Program-made: the position numbers and the translations under genes
Part shown: positions 5,108 through 6,984 of the stretch, in pieces
How positions within the stretch are numbered: the stretch's first letter is position 1
How the letters are laid out: each line of letters starts with the position of its first letter
The notes under the pieces: generated by a model
The model's input: the letters and a program-made list of their open reading frames with translations, nothing else
What the model was told of the DNA's origin: nothing
Database searches by the model: none
DNA from: an uncultured Prosthecobacter sp.
GTDB taxonomy: Bacteria; Verrucomicrobiota; Verrucomicrobiia; Verrucomicrobiales; Verrucomicrobiaceae
NCBI GenBank assembly: GCA_947523045.1
Contig: CANNUR010000159.1
Span: 1-6,984 of the forward strand
Length of the DNA stretch: 6,984 bases
Direction: 5' to 3'

Positions 5108-6984
5108 TCAGCGCGCGGACACGGACTTGGTGTTCTTGAGCAGGGTCTCCAGGGCCTCGTCGGGCTGCACGCCCTTCTTGAGCGCCTCCTGGTACTCGCT
5201 GCGGGCCTGATCCCAGCGCGGCGGATCCCAGGTCGCGTAGAGCACGGCGAGGTTGAAGTGCGCCTCGCCGTAGGCCGGGTCGATGGCAAGCGCGGTCTTG
5301 AACTCGCGTTCGGCGCGGTCGGGCAGGTTGAGCTTGGTGGAGATGATACCGAGGTAGTGGCGGGCACGGGCGTTGCGGGCGTTCTTGACGAGGCCCTTTT
5401 CGAAGCTGGTCATGGCGTCCTGCCACTTCTGCTGTTTGAAGTGGGTGACGCCGAGGTGGAAGGCGGCGAGTTCGTTGTCCGGCTCGACGGCCAGGCACTT
5501 TTTCAGGGCGGCAACCGCCTCATTGAGCTTGTTTTCGCGCTGGCGGGCATAGCCGAGGCCGATGAGGGCGGCGGTGTTTTGCGGTTCGGCGCGCAGGGCT
5601 TCCTCAAACAGGCCGGCGGCCTCGGTGAATTTTTGGGCGGCAAAGGCCTCGTTGGCCTGGTTGAGCAGCTTGTCGAGCGCGCTCGGCTCGGGATCCTCCT
5701 TCTTGGAAACGCGCGCGATCAGGGTGCCCTGGATGCCGCCCTCCTGGCCAAGCATTTCGCGCACGGCGGGGTCGGTGAAGAGTTTTTCCTCCTCGGGCGT
5801 CAGGGTCAGGCGGTTGCGGTTGAGTTCGTCGACCTGCTCCAGCATCTCGCGCGAGACGCCCTCCATCTTTTTGAGTTCCTGCAGCACAAGGTCCTTGGCC
5901 TGCTGCTGGCGGTACTGGCTGCGCAGCTGGCGCATGATGATTTCGCGCAGCAGGTCGTTTTCACGCGTCAACTCCGGCGGGAAGGCCTCGGGGTTCTCCT
6001 CCTGGATGCGCTTGAGCTTGAGGGTGAGGTCGGCCACCTGGTTCTGGTAGGCGCCGCTCTGCTGGCGCAGGCTGGCGATCTCGCCCTGCAGGGTGGTGAT
6101 CTGGCCGCGCAGGCCGGCGATTTCCTCGTCCTTGCGACTGACGTCGCTCTTTAGTGTGCCGAGCTGCTCCTGCACCGTGGTGAGCTCCTTGCGCAGGCGC
6201 TCGTTTTCCTGTACCAGGCGCGCGACCTCCTGGCTGGCGGGGGCGGGAGTGCGCTTCTTGAGCATCTCGATCTCGGCGCTCATGCCGGCGTTCTGGGTCT
6301 TCAGGGTGTCGCGTTCCTTGGTGGCGGCGTCGCGCTCGGCGAGCAGCTTGTTGCGGTCGGCCTCCAGTTCGGAGATGCGCAGGGAGGCGTCGGCGAGCTT
6401 CTGCGAGGCTTCCTTGCTGGTCTTTTCGGCCCCACTCAGGCGCTGGCTGGCCTTTTGGTACTCCGCCTGCAGGGCGAGTTTTTCCTGGGTGAGGGCGTCG
6501 AGTTCCGAAGCGGCGGCGCGACCGGCGGCGACCTCCTGTTGCATCGCCTGAATGGCCTTTTCGAGGCTGGCGGACTTGCCCTCGATCTCCTGCAGACGAC
6601 CGCGCGCGCCGGTGATTTCGCCGGAGGCCCACTGGTACCATTGCTGCCACTTGCCGAGATCCGATTGCATCTGGCTGTTTTGCGATTCGAGTTCCTGGAC
6701 GCGCTGACGGTAGGCCTGCTCCCATTGCGAGAGCGCCTCGCTCAGGCTGGGTAGGCCGCCGCCGGCGGCGGGCGCGAAGGTGGGCAGCATCGGTGCGGGG
6801 CTGGCGATGGTGGCGGGCGCGGGAGCGGCGGCCGCAGGTTGCGGCGCCGGTTGGCTGAGGGTGGCCTGGACCCGGGTGAGGGCCTTTTGGACGAGGGTGC
6901 GCCGGGCGGTGAGCATCTCCGGCTGCCACTCGGGGTGATTTTGCGCCACCCCGTCAAAGATCTGCGCCATCTGCTGGTAGAGGG
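5108..6984 (-). CDS. Large coiled-coil and TPR-repeat protein, 5' end cut off by the window edge
   Basis: The frame stays open through the right edge. An ATG at 6970 exists, but in-frame codons for LYQQ precede it, so the true start probably lies outside. Numbering from that ATG gives 620 residues. Order: a helical piece (1-40); a Pro/Ala-rich linker (40-72); a long coiled coil (about 75-325) rich in Glu, Gln, Lys and Ala with recurring leucine heptads; a conserved-looking helical block with RENDLLREIIMRQLR (336-350); and about five TPR units from 430 to the end, for example AFAAQKFTEAAGLFEEALRA and then NKLNEAVAALKKCLAVEPDN. TPRs mediate protein-protein contacts, so a scaffold or envelope-assembly role is plausible but unproven. 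Tryptophans cluster early in the coil (Trp83, 108, 111, 114). No enzyme motif is seen. A signal peptide cannot be judged without the N-terminus. The stop is six bases before mutY, so it is probably the upstream gene of the same operon. Confidence 0.9.
   Translation of the reverse strand, partial: LYQQMAQIFDGVAQNHPEWQPEMLTARRTLVQKALTRVQATLSQPAPQPAAAAPAPATIASPAPMLPTFAPAAGGGLPSLSEALSQWEQAYRQRVQELESQNSQMQSDLGKWQQWYQWASGEITGARGRLQEIEGKSASLEKAIQAMQQEVAAGRAAASELDALTQEKLALQAEYQKASQRLSGAEKTSKEASQKLADASLRISELEADRNKLLAERDAATKERDTLKTQNAGMSAEIEMLKKRTPAPASQEVARLVQENERLRKELTTVQEQLGTLKSDVSRKDEEIAGLRGQITTLQGEIASLRQQSGAYQNQVADLTLKLKRIQEENPEAFPPELTRENDLLREIIMRQLRSQYRQQQAKDLVLQELKKMEGVSREMLEQVDELNRNRLTLTPEEEKLFTDPAVREMLGQEGGIQGTLIARVSKKEDPEPSALDKLLNQANEAFAAQKFTEAAGLFEEALRAEPQNTAALIGLGYARQRENKLNEAVAALKKCLAVEPDNELAAFHLGVTHFKQQKWQDAMTSFEKGLVKNARNARARHYLGIISTKLNLPDRAEREFKTALAIDPAYGEAHFNLAVLYATWDPPRWDQARSEYQEALKKGVQPDEALETLLKNTKSVSAR

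Noticed and set aside
4097..6154. A 685-codon open reading frame on the plus strand
   Set aside because: It is antisense to mutY and the coiled-coil/TPR gene, both well supported. The translation is repetitive in Gly, Ala, Val, Leu and Glu without a motif, as expected for a shadow frame.

Overview
This is a GC-rich window in which every gene I can support lies on the minus strand, so transcription runs from high to low coordinates. It carries a housekeeping cluster (about 6984 to 2140) followed by two secreted-type sulfatase genes (2075 to 1). Paired signal-peptide sulfatases next to a MutY / CoaD / DUF177 / L32 block suggest a Verrucomicrobiota or other PVC-group bacterium, possibly Opitutae-like. 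That placement is inference from gene content and style; no rRNA or other phylogenetic marker is present to settle it.

In transcription order the window holds: a large coiled-coil plus TPR protein, cut by the right edge (5108-6984); the adenine glycosylase MutY (4094-5101); an unrecognised single-pass membrane protein (3393-4088); phosphopantetheine adenylyltransferase CoaD (2855-3337); a DUF177/YceD-family protein (2388-2858); and ribosomal protein L32, RpmF (2187-2372). The gaps are 6, 5, 55, -4 (an ATGA overlap) and 15 bases, so the set looks like one operon. It ends at a strong intrinsic terminator at 2140-2170. DUF177-rpmF is a widely conserved pair; plsX, the usual next gene in many bacteria, is absent here.

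After the terminator come two Cys-type (formylglycine) sulfatases, 750-2075 and 1-653. The second is cut by the left edge. They are separated by 96 bases and probably co-transcribed. Both have N-terminal signal peptides and probably remove sulfate from polysaccharides or other sulfated organic matter in the periplasm or outside the cell. No formylglycine-generating enzyme is in view.

I found no mobile element, CRISPR array, tRNA or rRNA, and no convincing undescribed system. The points most worth a second look are the complete lack of clear Shine-Dalgarno sites, with C directly before all seven visible start codons; an Ile-Thr-Arg at the MutY position where an F-S-H lesion-recognition loop is expected; the GKWQLG variant and hexalysine tail of one sulfatase; and two uncharacterised envelope-type proteins flanking mutY.
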